A stretch of 64,000 nt of DNA from contig JACKDN010000003.1 of NCBI GenBank assembly GCA_020633465.1, forward strand, positions 496,001 to 560,000. The letters are read 5' to 3'. This DNA comes from Myxococcales bacterium. Lineage in GTDB: Bacteria; Myxococcota_A; Bradymonadia; UBA7976; UBA1532. Position 1 is the stretch's first letter; each line of letters opens with the position of its first letter. Positions 23,856 through 34,900 of the stretch are shown piece after piece. Position numbers and translations under genes: made by a program. Below the pieces are notes generated by a model. That model was not told the origin of the DNA, did not search any database, and was given only the letters and a program-made list of their open reading frames with translations.

Positions 23856-25297
23856 TGCGCGCCACGACCTCGTTGCTGCTGCTGCGGCGCCCGGCCGATC
23901 CCGAGGTGTACTGGGTCCGCCGCCACGACGACGACCGATTCCTCAGCGGTTTCATGGTGTTCCCCGGGGGCGCCGTGGACGCGGGGGACGGCGAGGGCGA
24001 CGCCGCGCTGCGCCGCGCCGCGGTGCGCGAGACCTTCGAAGAGACGGGCTATCTGCACGCCGACGGGGCCCCGCCGACGGCCGAGGAGCGCGCCGCCGTC
24101 CGCGCGGGCGAGGTCGACTTCGCCGCCTGGTGCGCCGCCACCGGCCGCGCGCCGCGCCTGGACGCCCTCGTCCCGGCGGGCGCCTGGACCGCGCCCGCCT
24201 ACCTGGTCAGCCGGTTCCGCACGCACTTCTTCACCACCTGGGTGGCCGACGACGCGGCCCCGCGCGTGGACGCCGGTGATCCCGAGCTCACGTCGGGCGC
24301 CTGGGTGCGCCCGGCCGACGCGCTGGCGGCCTGGGATCGCGGCGAGGTGCTGCTCGCGCCGCCCACCCGCGCCCTGCTGCGGGCCCTGGCCGACGGCGCG
24401 GCCCACGCGCCCGCGCGCTTCGCCGCCGCCGACGTGGGGCAGGCCGCGCTGGCCGGCCGCTCGCCGGTGCGCCCCTGGCTGACGCTGTTCCCGGTGCGCA
24501 CCCCCACGCTGCCGCCCGCCACCCACACCAACTGCTACCTGGTCGGCGACGCGGCCTTCGTCGTCGTCGATCCCGCCTCGCCCGACCCCGCCGAGCGCGC
24601 GCGCCTCGACGCCGAGATCGACGCGCGCGTGGCGGCCGGCGATCGGCTCGAGGCCATCGTCCTCACCCACCACCACCACGATCACGTCGGCGGCGCCGCG
24701 CACCTGGCCGATCGCACCGGCGCGCCCGTCTGGGCCCACGTCGACACCGCGCGCCGCGTGAAGGTGCCCGTCGCGCGCCACCTCGAGGACGGCGAGGTGC
24801 TGCTGCTCGGCGCCCGGCGCGTCGAGGTGCTGCACACGCCCGGCCACGCCCCGGGCCACGTCTGCCTGCTCGACCTCGACTGTGGCGCGGCGGTGGTCGG
24901 CGACATGGTGGCCGGCGTCGGCACCATCCTCGTCGAGCCCGGCGACGGTGACATGGCGCAGTACCTCACCCAGCTCGAGCGCCTGGCCGATCGCGCGCCC
25001 GCGGTGTTGCTGCCCGCGCACGGGCCGGCCATCGGCGGGGCGGTCGCGCGCCTGCGCGCCTACGTGGCGCACCGCCTGATGCGCGAGGGCAAGGTGCTGG
25101 CCGCCCTCGAGCCGGGGCCATTGGACGTGCTCACGCTGGTCGAGCGGGCCTACGCCGACGCGCCGCCCATCGCGCGTCAGGGCCCGGGCGGCGGCATCGC
25201 CGGCCTGTCGGTGCGCGCGCACCTGATCAAGCTGGCGGCCGAGGGGCGCGCGGCCGAGCAGAGCCCCGGGCGCTGGGCGCGGATCAGCGCGTCGTGA
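23855..25297 (+). CDS. fusion of NUDT19-like Nudix domain and metallo-beta-lactamase domain
   Basis: 480 residues. The N-terminal half has FPGGAV and RETFEETG (Glu59, Glu62, Glu63), a Nudix box with an enlarged first loop as in NUDT19-like enzymes. The C-terminal half has the metallo-beta-lactamase motif [11 protein letters not shown] (His272, His274, Asp276, His277), VGDMVAG and PAHGP, in the LACTB2-like style. It probably hydrolyses a nucleotide-linked or CoA-type substrate with the first domain and an ester, thioester or RNA with the second; the actual substrates are unknown. The ATG shares the TGA of the upstream SGNH gene (TGATG), so it is co-translated with the acetylation genes. Confidence 0.85.
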   Translation: MRATTSLLLLRRPADPEVYWVRRHDDDRFLSGFMVFPGGAVDAGDGEGDAALRRAAVRETFEETGYLHADGAPPTAEERAAVRAGEVDFAAWCAATGRAPRLDALVPAGAWTAPAYLVSRFRTHFFTTWVADDAAPRVDAGDPELTSGAWVRPADALAAWDRGEVLLAPPTRALLRALADGAAHAPARFAAADVGQAALAGRSPVRPWLTLFPVRTPTLPPATHTNCYLVGDAAFVVVDPASPDPAERARLDAEIDARVAAGDRLEAIVLTHHHHDHVGGAAHLADRTGAPVWAHVDTARRVKVPVARHLEDGEVLLLGARRVEVLHTPGHAPGHVCLLDLDCGAAVVGDMVAGVGTILVEPGDGDMAQYLTQLERLADRAPAVLLPAHGPAIGGAVARLRAYVAHRLMREGKVLAALEPGPLDVLTLVERAYADAPPIARQGPGGGIAGLSVRAHLIKLAAEGRAAEQSPGRWARISAS

Positions 25298-25541
25298 TCT
25301 GCCGGTGGGCGAAGCGCAGCCAGTCGACGACCGTGCCGTCCGCGGGCGGTCGGGGCGGCGCCGTCGCCTCGCGGCGCAGCACCAGCTGCTTCTTCCGACC
25401 GGCCTCGAGGCGCGCGCGCACGCCGCGCAGCGCGTCGTCGCGCAGGGCCTGCTTCACTTCGGGCTTCAGGGTGGGGGCGGGCTGCGCGCCGACCGGGGCC
25501 GAGGGCAGCAGCAGGACGACGAGGGCGAGGGCGCGGTGCAT
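25284..25541 (-). CDS. small secreted basic protein, unknown function
   Basis: 85 residues from ATG. Residues 1-19 are a good signal peptide (ALALVVLLLPSAPVGAQ). The mature part is charged with many Lys/Arg and one likely helix. It overlaps the tail of the Nudix/MBL gene by 14 bases on the opposite strand. No recognisable family. A weak ribosome site makes the call moderate. Confidence 0.5.
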   Translation of the reverse strand: MHRALALVVLLLPSAPVGAQPAPTLKPEVKQALRDDALRGVRARLEAGRKKQLVLRREATAPPRPPADGTVVDWLRFAHRQITTR

Positions 25542-25586
25542 GGGCGCGGAGGGTAGCGCCAAGGGGCCGGGCGGGGCGAGCGCGCC

Positions 25587-27052
25587 GTGCTGATGCTGGC
25601 CGCCCTGCTGCTCGGCGCGCCCATCCCGCCCGATCACGCCGCCGCCGTCTTCTGGGCCGGCGAGCGCACCTGGCTGGCCGACGTCGACGCCGGCGCCCTC
25701 TACACGGCGCCCGGGTGGCACGTCACGCTCGAGGGCGACGTGTGGCGCTTCCGCATGATCGCCGAGGCCAGCCGACCCCGCGCGCCCGGGCCGCTGCCCG
25801 CCGCGGCCAGCCGCTGGACGACGCTGCAGGCGCAGGCGCCCGGGGCGCGCGCGTGGCGACCGCTGACGCCGCCGCCCATCCCGCCCGGCCCCGACGACGG
25901 CGTCCTCGAGGACGAGCGCGCGCCCTTGCAGTTCCTGGGTGACACGGTCGTGCTGGCCCGCTTCCGCCGGCGCAGCCTCGGCGAGGGGCCACGGCTGGCC
26001 GCCGAGGTCGAGGTGCGGCGCCTGCCCGACGGCGCCGTCGCCGCGCCGCCCCCCGCCGACGCCGGCGTGGAGTGGATCGCCGAGCGCCTGCCCGGCCTGG
26101 TCGATCCGTGCGTGCGCGCGCCCTTGGCCGTGGTGCCGCGCGAGCTGGTCGGCGGGCGCCGCGCGCGGTTCCTCGCCCTGGGCGCGCGCGCGGCGCGGTG
26201 CGCGGGCGATCTGCACCTGCTGCGCGTCGGCGCGCCGGCGGCGCCGGCCGTGGAGCTGCCAGGGGGCGCGCGGTGGACGGGGGCCCGGCGCGGCTGGGCG
26301 GCCAGGCGGTGGACGACGTGGTCGACCTGCGCAGCACCCGCGGCGGCGAGCGGGCGCTGGTGCTGCGCGGCGAGGCGGCGCCCGACGACGCGCCGCTGCA
26401 CCGCGATCCGGCCCGGCTGACCGCCGCGTGCCCGGCGCGCACCCTGTGGGCCTGGCGCGGCGGGGGTTCCCTGATTCCCCTCGGCCCGGTGCCGCGCCTC
26501 GACGGCCTGCGCTGGCTCGCGCCCGACGATCCGCTGCGCGCGCACGCCGCGCTGTGGCTGGCGCCGCCCCGGGCGCCCTGCGTGGTCGATCCGCGCGCGC
26601 CCGCCGAGGGCCCCGGCGCCCACGCCTGCCGCGTCGACGAGGACGGGCGGCCCTGGGGCGGGTTGACCGATCTGGCGGCGCGCGCCCACCTCGAGGCGTC
26701 CGGCGGCACCGCCACGCTCGAGGTCGAGGTGGTCGATCCGGGCCGCCACGCCGACGACGGACTTCGGGTGTGGATCGGCGCGCGGCGCCCGGTGCGCGTC
26801 GAGCTGGGCGAGGCGCGGCTGAGCGTGCGCCGCGCGCCCGAGCGTGCGGTGCGCCCGGCCTGGCGCGCCACGCCGCACGGCTACACCGCGCGCCTCGACT
26901 TCCCCGCCGAGTGGCTGGGCGATTCCCCGGCGCTGTCGGTGCGCGTCGACGACGTCGATCCCGACGCGCCGGGCGCCGTCGCGCTGTGGGCGGCGGGCAC
27001 CCGGGTCGATGGCCGCAACCCGGCGCCCGCGCCGCTGCCGGTGGCGCCGTGA
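25587..27052 (+). CDS. secreted protein with C-terminal CBM9/DOMON-like region (frameshifted)
   Basis: About 488 residues if a frameshift near 26265 is corrected; otherwise it reads as 25587-26420 and 26072-27052. A short signal (LMLAALLLGAPIPPD) starts at GTG 25587 (ATG 25593 possible). The N-terminal two thirds are unknown beta-rich sequence. The last 120 residues (GTATLEVEVVDPG, then YTARLDFPAEWLG) resemble the beta-sandwich of CBM9/DOMON carbohydrate-binding domains, which I consider suggestive only. The frame change falls in a run of G and C. It overlaps the next SGNH gene by four bases (GTGA), which places it in the glycan-modification operon. Confidence 0.6.
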
Positions 27053-28179
27053 GCGGCGCTCTGCTGGCCGCGGTGCTGGTGCTGGGCGGCGCCCCGATCG
27101 AGGGGGCCGAGCACCTGAGCCGCTTCTTCGCGCGGCTGGGCCAGCCGACCGCGCGTGTGCGCGTCACCCACTTCGGCGACTCGCACATCGTCGCCGATCT
27201 GCAGAGCGGCGTCGTGCGCGAGGGGCTGCAGGCGCGCTTCGGCGATGGCGGGCGCGGCCTGGTGCTGGCCGGGCGGCCGTGGCGCAGCTACGGGCAGCAG
27301 CACCTGATCAACCGCAGCCACGGCGAGTGGCGGGTGGACGGCCTGCGCGGCGGCCTGGACGACGGCTGGTTCGGCGCGGGGCTGTGCGCCACCGCCACCG
27401 CCGACGCCGACGCCTTCTTCGAGGTGGGCCCGCGCCCGGGCGCCGACGCGGGGCAGGCGCTCGCCGCGGTCGACCTCCACTACCTGCGGCAGCCCCGCGG
27501 CGGCTGCTTCGAGGTGCGCGCCGACGGGGTGCGCGTGGGCCGCGTGCGCACGGCCGGCCCGTGGGTGGGCGCCGGGTTCGCGCGCTTCGAGCTGCCCGCG
27601 GGCGCGCGCCGGATCAGCGTGCACGCGCTGGGCGACGCCGAGGTGCGCCTCTTCGGCGCGTCGCTCGAGGGGCCGGGGGGCGGGCTGATCTACGACGCGA
27701 TCGGCCTCAACGGCGCGCGGGTGTCGAAGCTGCTGCGGCTGGCGCCCGGCCTGCTGCCCGCCGCGCTGGGGCGGCTGCGCCCGGATCTGGTCATCCTCAG
27801 CTTCGGCACCAACGAGCTGTTCGACGACCACCTCGACCTCGACGCGTACGCCCAGGTGTTCGCCGCCGCGATCGAGCGGGTGCGGGCCGCGCCCACCGCC
27901 GACTGCCTGGTGACCGGCCCGCCCGACGCGATGCGCCGCCGCCGCCCGCTGCCCTCGCACGACGCGGTGATCGAGCTGCAGAGGGCGCTGGCCGACGCGC
28001 ACGGCTGCGCCTTCTGGGACGCCCGGGCGGCGATGGGCGGCCCGGGCGCGATCCTGGACTGGCGGCGCCGCGGCCGGGCCGGGGGCGATCTGGTGCACCT
28101 GACGCGCGACGGCTACGCCGAGCTCGGCGGCGCGCTGCTCGAGGCGCTGGTGGGGGCCTACGACGCGCGCCGCCGGTGA
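27049..28179 (+). CDS. SGNH-fold esterase or acetyltransferase, secreted
   Basis: 376 residues from GTG, beginning with a hydrophobic signal-like segment. SGNH motifs: THFGDSHIVAD (Ser45), SFGTNE, and the Asp347-His350 pair in GGDLVHLTRDG. It is a paralogue of the protein at 22308-23855 but lacks its membrane anchor and acidic linker. With the MBOAT it could act on periplasmic acetylated glycan, as transferase or as esterase. Its start overlaps the stop of the secreted protein upstream. Confidence 0.85.
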   Translation: MSGALLAAVLVLGGAPIEGAEHLSRFFARLGQPTARVRVTHFGDSHIVADLQSGVVREGLQARFGDGGRGLVLAGRPWRSYGQQHLINRSHGEWRVDGLRGGLDDGWFGAGLCATATADADAFFEVGPRPGADAGQALAAVDLHYLRQPRGGCFEVRADGVRVGRVRTAGPWVGAGFARFELPAGARRISVHALGDAEVRLFGASLEGPGGGLIYDAIGLNGARVSKLLRLAPGLLPAALGRLRPDLVILSFGTNELFDDHLDLDAYAQVFAAAIERVRAAPTADCLVTGPPDAMRRRRPLPSHDAVIELQRALADAHGCAFWDARAAMGGPGAILDWRRRGRAGGDLVHLTRDGYAELGGALLEALVGAYDARRR

Positions 28180-28184
28180 GGCCG

Positions 28185-28216
28185 AACCTCACTTCTCGGA
28201 TAAACCTCACTTTTCT
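28185..28216 (+). repeat. short tandem direct repeat AACCTCACTT x2
   Basis: The 10-base unit AACCTCACTT occurs at 28185 and again at 28203, 18 bases apart, in the least GC-rich part of this neighbourhood. It lies between the SGNH gene and the gene at 28317. Direct repeats of this size can be operator half-sites, but nothing proves it. Confidence 0.35.
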
Positions 28217-28316
28217 TGGCGGACGTGAGCGCCGGATGACGCGACAGGGGTCGAGAGGGTTGACGTCGCGCTGGCGGAACACAATGCTGCGCGCCGTTTC
28301 GACCCCTGGAGGTCTC

Positions 28317-28856
28317 GTGGCACCCACCGTCCCGGCTCGGTTCGAGCACCTGCTGAGCGAAGATCCCTTCGCCGCCGCGGTGGTGCTCGAGCGGGGCGGG
28401 GCGCCGGACCGCGTCTGGAACCGGGCCGCCATCGAGCACCGCGCGACCGTGATCGGCGGCCTCTGCGCCGCCTTGGGCCTCGGCGCCACCGCCCCCGTGG
28501 CGGTGCGCGTCCGCTCGGCCGTCGACTGCATCGCCGCCGTCCACTTCGTCCTGGCCTCGGGCCGCTCGCTGGCCGCCGAGGCCGAGGGCGCCTTCGTCAT
28601 CGACGACCACCTGCTGGGGCGCATGGGCGCGCAGCGTCACCCCTACACCCTGTGCACCGCGGTGGGGCCGGCCGATCGGGCCTTGGAGGGCGCCGCGCCC
28701 TGGTCTCACGCCCGCTTGCTGAGCGCGCTCGGCTCGGGCGTGCCGGTGCCGGTGGCGCCGGCGGTGGGCCGGGCGCTCGGCGTGCTGGTGTCGGGCAAGG
28801 CGTGGCGGGTGCAGGGGCGGGCGGCCGCCGACGGCCGGAGCGCGTCGGCGGCCTGA
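28317..28856 (+). CDS. protein of unknown function, ANL-synthetase N-terminal-like
   Basis: 179 residues from GTG with GGAGG six bases upstream. The segment after the first 30 residues (WNRAAIEHRATVIGG, then LGLGATAPVAVRVRSAVDC) reads like the N-terminal subdomain of acyl-CoA synthetases and adenylation enzymes, including the 'vaV.l.sa.e.iaavhavl.sG' rhythm. None of the later ATP-binding or catalytic motifs follow, so if related it is a short, non-enzymatic derivative or a remnant. There is no signal peptide. The last residues AADGRSASAA are encoded by a strong hairpin. Confidence in the gene is moderate and in the homology low. Confidence 0.6.
   Translation: MAPTVPARFEHLLSEDPFAAAVVLERGGAPDRVWNRAAIEHRATVIGGLCAALGLGATAPVAVRVRSAVDCIAAVHFVLASGRSLAAEAEGAFVIDDHLLGRMGAQRHPYTLCTAVGPADRALEGAAPWSHARLLSALGSGVPVPVAPAVGRALGVLVSGKAWRVQGRAAADGRSASAA
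28823..28853 (+). terminator. strong hairpin overlapping the end of the 28317 gene
   Basis: GGCCGCCGAC (28823-28832) pairs with GTCGGCGGCC (28844-28853) around an 11-base loop, covering the last codons and stop codon. No T-run follows. It may be a Rho-assisted terminator or a 3' stability element. Confidence 0.45.
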
Positions 28857-28888
28857 CCGGATCCGCTGGCTTCCGGGGCGGGAGAGAG

Positions 28889-28917
28889 GCCGCCGACGGC
28901 GTGCGCGCGTCGGCGGC
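28889..28917 (+). terminator. second copy of the 3' hairpin
   Basis: GCCGCCGAC (28889-28897) pairs with GTCGGCGGC (28909-28917), again with an 11-base loop. It lies 65 bases after the first copy and has nearly the same sequence, including the bases that follow it (TGACCG). Confidence 0.42.
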
Positions 28918-28951
28918 GTGACCGAGGGCCGGGCGGCCCCCGGGGCTCGGC

Positions 28952-31900
28952 TCAGCGGCGGCGCCGCCGCAGCAGGCCGAGCATCACCAGCATCATCAGA
29001 CCGCCGAAGGGCAGGCCGCCGCGGCCGGGCGCCGCCGTGCAGCCCATCGGGGCCGAGCCGCTGATGGTGCCCACCTCGACCGGCTCGCCGTCCGCGCCCA
29101 GCAGCGGATCCGACTCACCGTCGCCGAAGCTGCCGTCGCGGTTCGTGTCCTCGGCGCCGTCGCTCAGGCCGTCCCCGTCGGTGTCGGCGTTCAGCGGATC
29201 GGTCGTGGTGTCGGGATCCGCGTCGGGCACGAAGGTGCCGGGCGCGGTGCCCGCGCCGCCCTGGGTGCGGCCCACCTCGGTGCCGTCCTGGATGCCGTCG
29301 CCGTCGGTGTCGACGTCGAGGGGATCGGTCCCGATCTCGACCTCCTCGCCGTCGTCGAGGCCGTCCTCGTCGCTGTCGGCGTCGAGCGGATCGGTGCCCA
29401 GCTCGGCCTCTTCGCCGTCGTCGAGGCCGTCGCCGTCGCTGTCGGCGGCGTTGGGATCGGTCCCGTCGCGCACCTCGTCGCGGTCGCTGACGCCGTCGCC
29501 GTCGCTGTCGCTCGAGCGCGGGTTGGTGCCGGCCTCGGCCTCGTCGCGGTCGCTGATGCCGTCGCCGTCGGTGTCCGCCGAGCGCGGATCCGTGCCGGCC
29601 TCGGCCTCGTCGCGGTCGCTGACGCCGTCGCCGTCGCTGTCCGCCGAGCGCGGATCCGTCCCGGCCTCGATCTCGTCGCCGTCGTTCACGCCGTCGCCGT
29701 CGGTGTCGACCCGGCGCGGGTTGGTGCCGGCCTCGACCTCGTCCGCGTCGCTGACGCCGTCGCCGTCCGTGTCGGCCGCGTGGGGATCGGTGCCCAGGCC
29801 GCGCTCGATGCCGTCGCTCAGGCCGTCGCCGTCGCTGTCGGCCGACGTCGGATCGGTGCCCTCGCGCCGCTCGGTGCCGTCGCGCACGCCGTCCCCGTCG
29901 CTGTCGCGCTCGTTGGGGTCGGTGCCCGCCTGGCGCTCCTCGCCGTCGCTGACGCCGTCGCCGTCGCTGTCGCCGTTGCGCGGATCGGTGCCGGCCTCGC
30001 GCTCGTCACCGTCGCTGACGCCGTCGCCGTCGCTGTCGCCGTTGCGGGGGTCGGTGCCGGCGTCGCGCTCGTCACCGTCGCTGACGCCGTCGCCGTCGCT
30101 GTCGCCCGCGTTGGGATCGGTGCCGGCCTCGCGCTCGTCGCCGTCGCTGACGCCGTCGCCGTCGCTGTCGCCCGCGTTGGGGTCGGTGCCGGCCTCGCGC
30201 TCGTCGCCGTCGTCGACGCCGTCGCCGTCGCTGTCCGGCGCGTCGGGATCGGTGCCGTTGGTCACCTCGTCCTCGTCGCTGACGCCGTCGTCGTCGCGGT
30301 CGTCGTCGCTCGGGTTCCGCGGATCCGTCGGGTGCGCCGCGCCGCGCTCGGCGCCGTCGCCCACGCCGCCGCCGTCGGTGTCGAAGACGGTCGGATCGGT
30401 CTCGTCGTCGTCGACCACGCCGTCCTGGTTCAGGTCCTCGCCGGCCACGCACACCTCGGGCACGTCGCTGGCGCCGTCGCAGAGGCCGTCCTCGTCGGTG
30501 TCGGCCGCGGCGGGGTCGGTCTCGCCGGCGTCGACGACGCCGTTCGCGTCGCGATCCTCGCCGCCCACGCAGACGTCCTCGACGCTGACCGGGCCGTCGC
30601 ACAGGCCGTCGCCGTCGGTGTCGGGGTTCAGCGGATCGGTGCCCGCCTCGCCCTCGGCCTCGACGCCGTCGTCGATGCCGTCGCCGTCGCTGTCCGAGGC
30701 GTTCGGATCGGTGCCCGCCGCGCGCTCGTCTTCGTCGCTGACGCCGTCGCCGTCGTCGTCGTCGTCGCAGGCGTCGCCCTCGCCGTCGCCGTCGGTGTCG
30801 GTCTGGTCGTCGTTCGCCGCGGCCGGGCAGTCGTCGAAGGCGTCCTCGACGCCGTCGCCGTCGTCGTCGTCGTCGCAGGCGTCGCCCACGCCGTCGCCGT
30901 CGAGATCGGCCTGGTCGGCGTTGGCCACCTGCGGGCAGTTGTCGGCCTCGTCGCCGATCTCGTCGCCGTCGTCGTCGCCGTCGCAGGCGTCGCCCTGGCC
31001 GTTGCCGTCCTCGTCGGCCTGGTCCTCGTTGGCCACGCGGGGGCAGTTGTCGGCGTCGTCGTTCACGCCGTCGCCGTCGTCGTCGTCGTCGCAGGCGTCG
31101 CCCGCGGCGTCGCCGTCGAGATCCAGCTGGTCGGCGTTGGCGATGCGCGGGCAGTTGTCGGCGTCGTCGTCGCTGCCGTCGTCGTCGTCGTCGGCGTCGC
31201 AGGCGTCACCGACGCCGTCGCCGTCGAGATCGGCCTGGTCGGGGTTGGCCACCCGCGGGCAGTTGTCCGCGTCGTCGTCGACGCCGTCGTCGTCGTCGTT
31301 CGGGTCGCAGGCGTCGCCGGCGCCGTCGCCGTCGAGATCGGCCTGGTCGGCGTTGGCGGTGCGGGCGCAGTTGTCGGCGTCGTCGTTCACGCCGTCGCCG
31401 TCGTCGTCGTCGTCGCAAGCGTCGCCGGCGCCGTCGCCGTCCAGATCGCCCTGCTCGGGGTTGGCCACCCGCGGGCAGTTGTCGAAGTCGTCGTCCATCG
31501 CGTCGTCGTCGTCGTCGGCGTCGCAGGCGTCGCCCGCGCCGTCGCCCTCGAGATCGGCCTGCTCGGGGTTGGCCACCCGCGGGCAGTTGTCGGCGTCGTC
31601 GTCCAGCCCGTCGCCGTCGTCGTCGTGGTCGCAGGCGTCGCCGGCGCCGTCGCCGTCGAGGTCGCCCTGGTCGCCGTTGGCGGTGCGCGGGCAGTTGTCG
31701 GCCTCGTCGTCCGTGCCGTCGTTGTCGTCGTCGGCGTCGCAGGCGTCGCCCGGGCCGTCGCCGTCCAGGTTCAGCTGATCGGCGTTGGCGACGCGGGCGC
31801 AGTTGTCCTCGCCGTCGGGCACGCCGTCGCCGTCGTCGTCCGCGTCGCAGGCGTCGCCCTGGCCGTCGCCGTCCAGATCGGCCTGGTCGAAGTTGTCGGT

Positions 31901-34900
31901 GCGCGGGCAGTTGTCCGTCTCGTCGGGGATGCCGTCGTCGTCGACGTCGCCGTCGCACACGTCACCGCGCTCGTCCTGGTCGAGGTCGGCCTGGTCGGCG
32001 TTGGGCGTGCGGGGGCAGTTGTCGGCGTCGTCGTCGATGCCGTCGCCGTCGTCGTCGTCGTCGCAGGCGTCGCCGTCGCCGTCCGCGTCGATGTCCGCCT
32101 GGTTCGCGTTGGCGGTGCGGGGGCAGTTGTCGGCCTCGTCGTCCGTGCCGTCGTTGTCGTCGTCGGCGTCGCAGGCGTCGCCCTGCAGGTCGCGGTCGAG
32201 GTTCGCCTGGTCGGCGTTCTCGACGCGCGGGCAGTTGTCGTCGACGTCGTCCACGCCATCGCCGTCGTCGTCGTCGTCGCAGGCGTCGCCGGCGGTGTCG
32301 CCGTCGAGATCGGCCTGGTCGGCGTTGGCGGTGCGGGGGCAGTTGTCGGCGTCGTCGTCGGTGCCGTCGCCGTCGTCGTCGGCGTCGCAGGCGTCGCCGG
32401 CGTCGTCGCCGTCGAGATCGGCCTGGTCGGCGTTGGCGGTGCGGGGGCAGTTGTCGGCGTCGTCGTCGGCGCCGTCGCCGTCGTCGTCGGCGTCGCAGGC
32501 GTCGCCGGCGTCGTCGCCGTCGAGGTCGGCCTGGTCGGCGTTCACGACGCGGGCGCAGTTGTCGTCCTCGTCGTCCACGCCGTCGCCGTCGTCGTCGGCG
32601 TCGCAGGCGTCGCCGGCGTCGTCGCCGTCCAGATCGGCCTGATCGGCGTTGGCGGTGCGGGGGCAGTTGTCGGCGTCGTCGTCGGCGCCGTCGCCGTCGT
32701 CGTCGGTGTCGCAGGCGTCGCCGGCGTCGTCGCCGTCGAGATCGGCCTGATCGGCGTTGGCGGTGCGGGGGCAGTTGTCGGCGGCGTCGTCGGTGCCGTC
32801 GCCGTCGTCGTCGGCGTCGCAGGCGTCGCCGATGTCGTCGCCGTCCAGATCGGCCTGATCGGGATCGGGCGTGTCGGGGCAGACGTCCAGGCGGTCGGGC
32901 ACGCCGTCGCCGTCGCGGTCGCGCAGGATGGCGCCGCAGGCCACCGAGGCGCGCGCCTCGCCGCCGTCCCCGTCGGTGGCCACCAGCGCGAAGGCCGTGG
33001 GGGCCGCGCCGGCCTGGTCGAAGGTGGGCGTCCAGGTCACGACGCAGGTGGCCGCGTTCAGCTCGGCGCCGCCGGGCGCCGGGCCGTCGAAGGCGCAGGT
33101 GACCACGTCCTCGGGCCCCGGATCGTCGGTCGCGAAGGTCAGCGTCGAGGGCTCGGCCTCGTACGCCTCCGGGCAGCCCGGCGCGGTGATGGTCGGGTTC
33201 AGGTTGGCCACGGCGCCGACGCCGGTGCCCTGGCCCACGCCGCCGTCCACGTCGCGCGCCCACACCCGCACGGTCGGCGCGCCGTCGTCGGCGAAGGTGC
33301 ACTCGGCGAGGCCCGCGGCCAGGCCCTCGAGCTCGGCCTGGCCGTCGTCGTCACAGTCGACGTCGTAGGTCACGGCGTCGCCGCCGGGATCCTGGGCGGT
33401 GATGGTGACCACCGCCGCCTGCCCCTCGTTCGAGGGCGCCACGTCCACCGCGGTGATGGCCGGCGGCGCGTTGTGCACGGTCACCGTGAACTCGCTGTGC
33501 GAGCGGAACTCGCCGCTGGCCACCACCAGCTGGCAGCGCACGTCCCAGCCCTCGGCCGGGCCGTTCGCCGCGCTCGCGTCGACCGTCACCTCGGCGCCGG
33601 CGCCGATCACGTCGAGCGGCGCGCCGCAGGTCCAGATGTAGGTCGGGTTCGTGAAGAAGGGATCGATGGGCGCGGCCTGCACGGCCACCTGGCCGCCCTC
33701 GTCGACGTCCGCGTCGGCGACCGGCACGTCGAAGCCCACCGGCGTCACCACCAGGCGCGCCGACGCCTGCCGGCACTGGGTGCAGTCGCCGCCGCACTCG
33801 GCGTCGGTCTCGCCGGTCCAGCGGCCGTCGTCGCAGACCTCGACCTGCACCACGCGCACGTCACCCAGCGCCCAGCTCTCGGGCACGGCGAAGTCCACCG
33901 CGGCCCCGTCGGTCTCGAAGGTGCCGTCGCGGTCCAGATCCCAGCGGATCGAGGTGATGCGATCCGCCTCGGCGCCCGGCGCGGGCGCGTCGTCGCTGTC
34001 GGGGTCGTAGCTGGTCGAGGCGTCCAGCCGCACCGTGCCGCCCTGGGGCGCCGCGTAGGGGCGATCGCCGTCCGGGTGGGCGCGCGCGACCGGCGGGTGG
34101 TTGATCAGGCTGACGCGCACGGTGGCCGACTCCTGATCGATGGCCTTGCGGCCCAGGGCGTCCTCCACCTGCAGCGTGATCGTGAAGACGGCCTCCTCGC
34201 CGAAGTCGATGTCCGGGTCGTAGGCGTAGGTGGGCCGCGCCTCGGGATCGACGGTGACGAACTCCCACACCATCTCGTCGGGCGTGACGGTGCCGTCGCC
34301 GTTGGCGTCGTCCTCGGGCGCGTCGACGAAGTTCCAGCGGTACGTCGTGATGCCCTGCTGGGGGTCGGGCGCGTAGCTGCCGTCGTGGCGGAAGGTGACC
34401 GTGTCGCCCGGGCCCACCAGGGCGGGCTCGGCGTGCGCGACGGCCACCGGCGGGGTGTCGAACACGGTCGGGATCAGCACCAGCAGGCCCAGCGCGTGGG
34501 CCATCTGCGCGTTGACGCCGCTCGACATCCACGAGTTGTCGTTGATGAACCAGCCGTCGGCGTTCTGGTGGCCGATCAGCCAGTCGGCGACGATCGGGTA
34601 CCACTCGCGGCCGTCGTTCAGCGTGGTGAAGGCCGGCTCGAAGGTGCGCATGCCCTTCGACATCTGGAACATCGCGTAGTAGTTGCCGAGGAACGCGTAG
34701 CGCCAGCCCTCGGTGCCGATGTAGCCGACGTCGAAGTAGTCGCTGATGAAGCCGTGGGTCTGGCCGACCAGCCCGTTGGCGTCGGGATCCTTGTCCAGCG
34801 CGAAGGCCAGGGCGGCCAGCATCGCGCCCGAGCGGGTGAGGTTGCCGTAGTTGGCGTCCGGCGTGCGATAGCCGTACGTGCCCGGCACGCCGCCGACGCG

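Noticed and set aside
28272..28289. Sigma-54-like TGGCGGAACACAATGCT upstream of 28317
   Set aside because: GG to GC distance is 13, not 12, so the site is not expected to work.
29280..32925. Possible CRISPR-like direct repeats
   Set aside because: Regular repeats here are in-frame protein repeats with no spacers and no cas genes.
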